From Hemibagrus wyckioides (taxonomy: Eukaryota > Chordata > Actinopteri > Siluriformes > Bagridae): 64,000 nt of DNA. Below the pieces are notes generated by a model. The model was not told the origin of the DNA. It saw only the letters and a program-made list of their open reading frames with translations, and made no database searches. The stretch is taken from positions 18,682,892-18,746,891 of the forward strand of contig NC_080734.1 in assembly GCF_019097595.1 (NCBI RefSeq), written 5' to 3'. How positions within the stretch are numbered: position 1 is the first letter of the stretch; each line of letters starts with the position of its first letter. Both the position numbers and the translations under genes were made by a program. This document shows positions 63,797 to 64,000 of the stretch, piece by piece.

Positions 63797-63960
63797 ATTT
63801 ATATTAATCCCTAAAAACCAGGCAGAGGCAGCAGTGGCAAGGAGAAATTCCCTGAGACACATTCATTTACCTGCAACAGCATTTTGTATGAAATATAATG
63901 AACTGGTTTGAAAAATAGAATTTTCTTATGTTCATGCAGAGGCCTCATTTCTGTAGAATA
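63797..63960 (+). repeat. ~170-bp dispersed repeat, copy 2
   Basis: Partner of 60645-60815, diverged by substitutions and a few indels. It lies upstream of the first visible exon of the chimeric gene. Confidence 0.8.
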
Positions 63961-64000
63961 TATAAATCTTTTACAAAGACAGTAAAAATATTTAACTATC

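Overview
The window looks like nuclear DNA of a teleost fish. The evidence is small exons with GT-AG introns, several generations of Tc1-like DNA transposons, a hAT-type MITE, a tRNA-derived SINE, a DIRS-like reverse transcriptase fragment, and a divergent copy of the Pim-like kinase family that is expanded in fishes. An ostariophysan (for example a catfish) would fit, but nothing seen here proves the order.

Layout. 1.2-2.6 kb: last exons of an unidentified minus-strand gene, cut off by a Tc1 fragment. 2.65-9.0 kb: nested transposon debris. This includes a composite dispersed repeat (about 3.93-8.48 kb) with a 45-bp minisatellite inside one of its two monomers, and a complete hAT-type MITE with 8-bp target duplications. 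9.27-9.38 kb: a TATA box and a possible first coding exon on the plus strand. 11.36-14.15 kb (minus): a compact five-exon gene for a PABP-like protein with one RRM and a long repetitive N-terminal region coded by about 54 copies of an 18-bp unit. 14.17-19.9 kb: a 5.7-kb array of a 21-bp unit just upstream of that gene. 21.15-45.0 kb: a 24-kb array of about 34-36-bp units, each a (CA)n tract plus a CTGCTGTACATTAATA-type core, with a tandem higher-order duplication of about 5.6 kb. 45.0-46.9 kb: an old Tc1-like relic and then a nearly full-length but inactive relative. 47-57.9 kb: mostly non-coding DNA with a SINE, two LINE-tail-like copies, an aerolysin/natterin-like pseudogene, a 240-bp-period repeat cluster, and a DIRS-like fragment. 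57.9-63.3 kb (minus): the main find.

The main find is a row of exons whose first eight encode part of a Sec16-type (COPII scaffold) helical domain and whose last five encode a Pim-like Ser/Thr kinase. The last Sec16 exon and the first kinase exon join in phase (the codon split 1+2), and with two non-optimal splice choices the visible exons form one 571-codon open frame. This predicts a Sec16-Pim-like chimera. The kinase half has lost or changed several catalytic motifs and the Sec16 half lacks the middle of its domain, so it may be a pseudokinase fusion or a decaying gene. Its 5' end lies beyond the window.

Most other long open frames in the window are artefacts of tandem repeats whose period is a multiple of three (18, 21 and 45 bp) or of CA-rich DNA.
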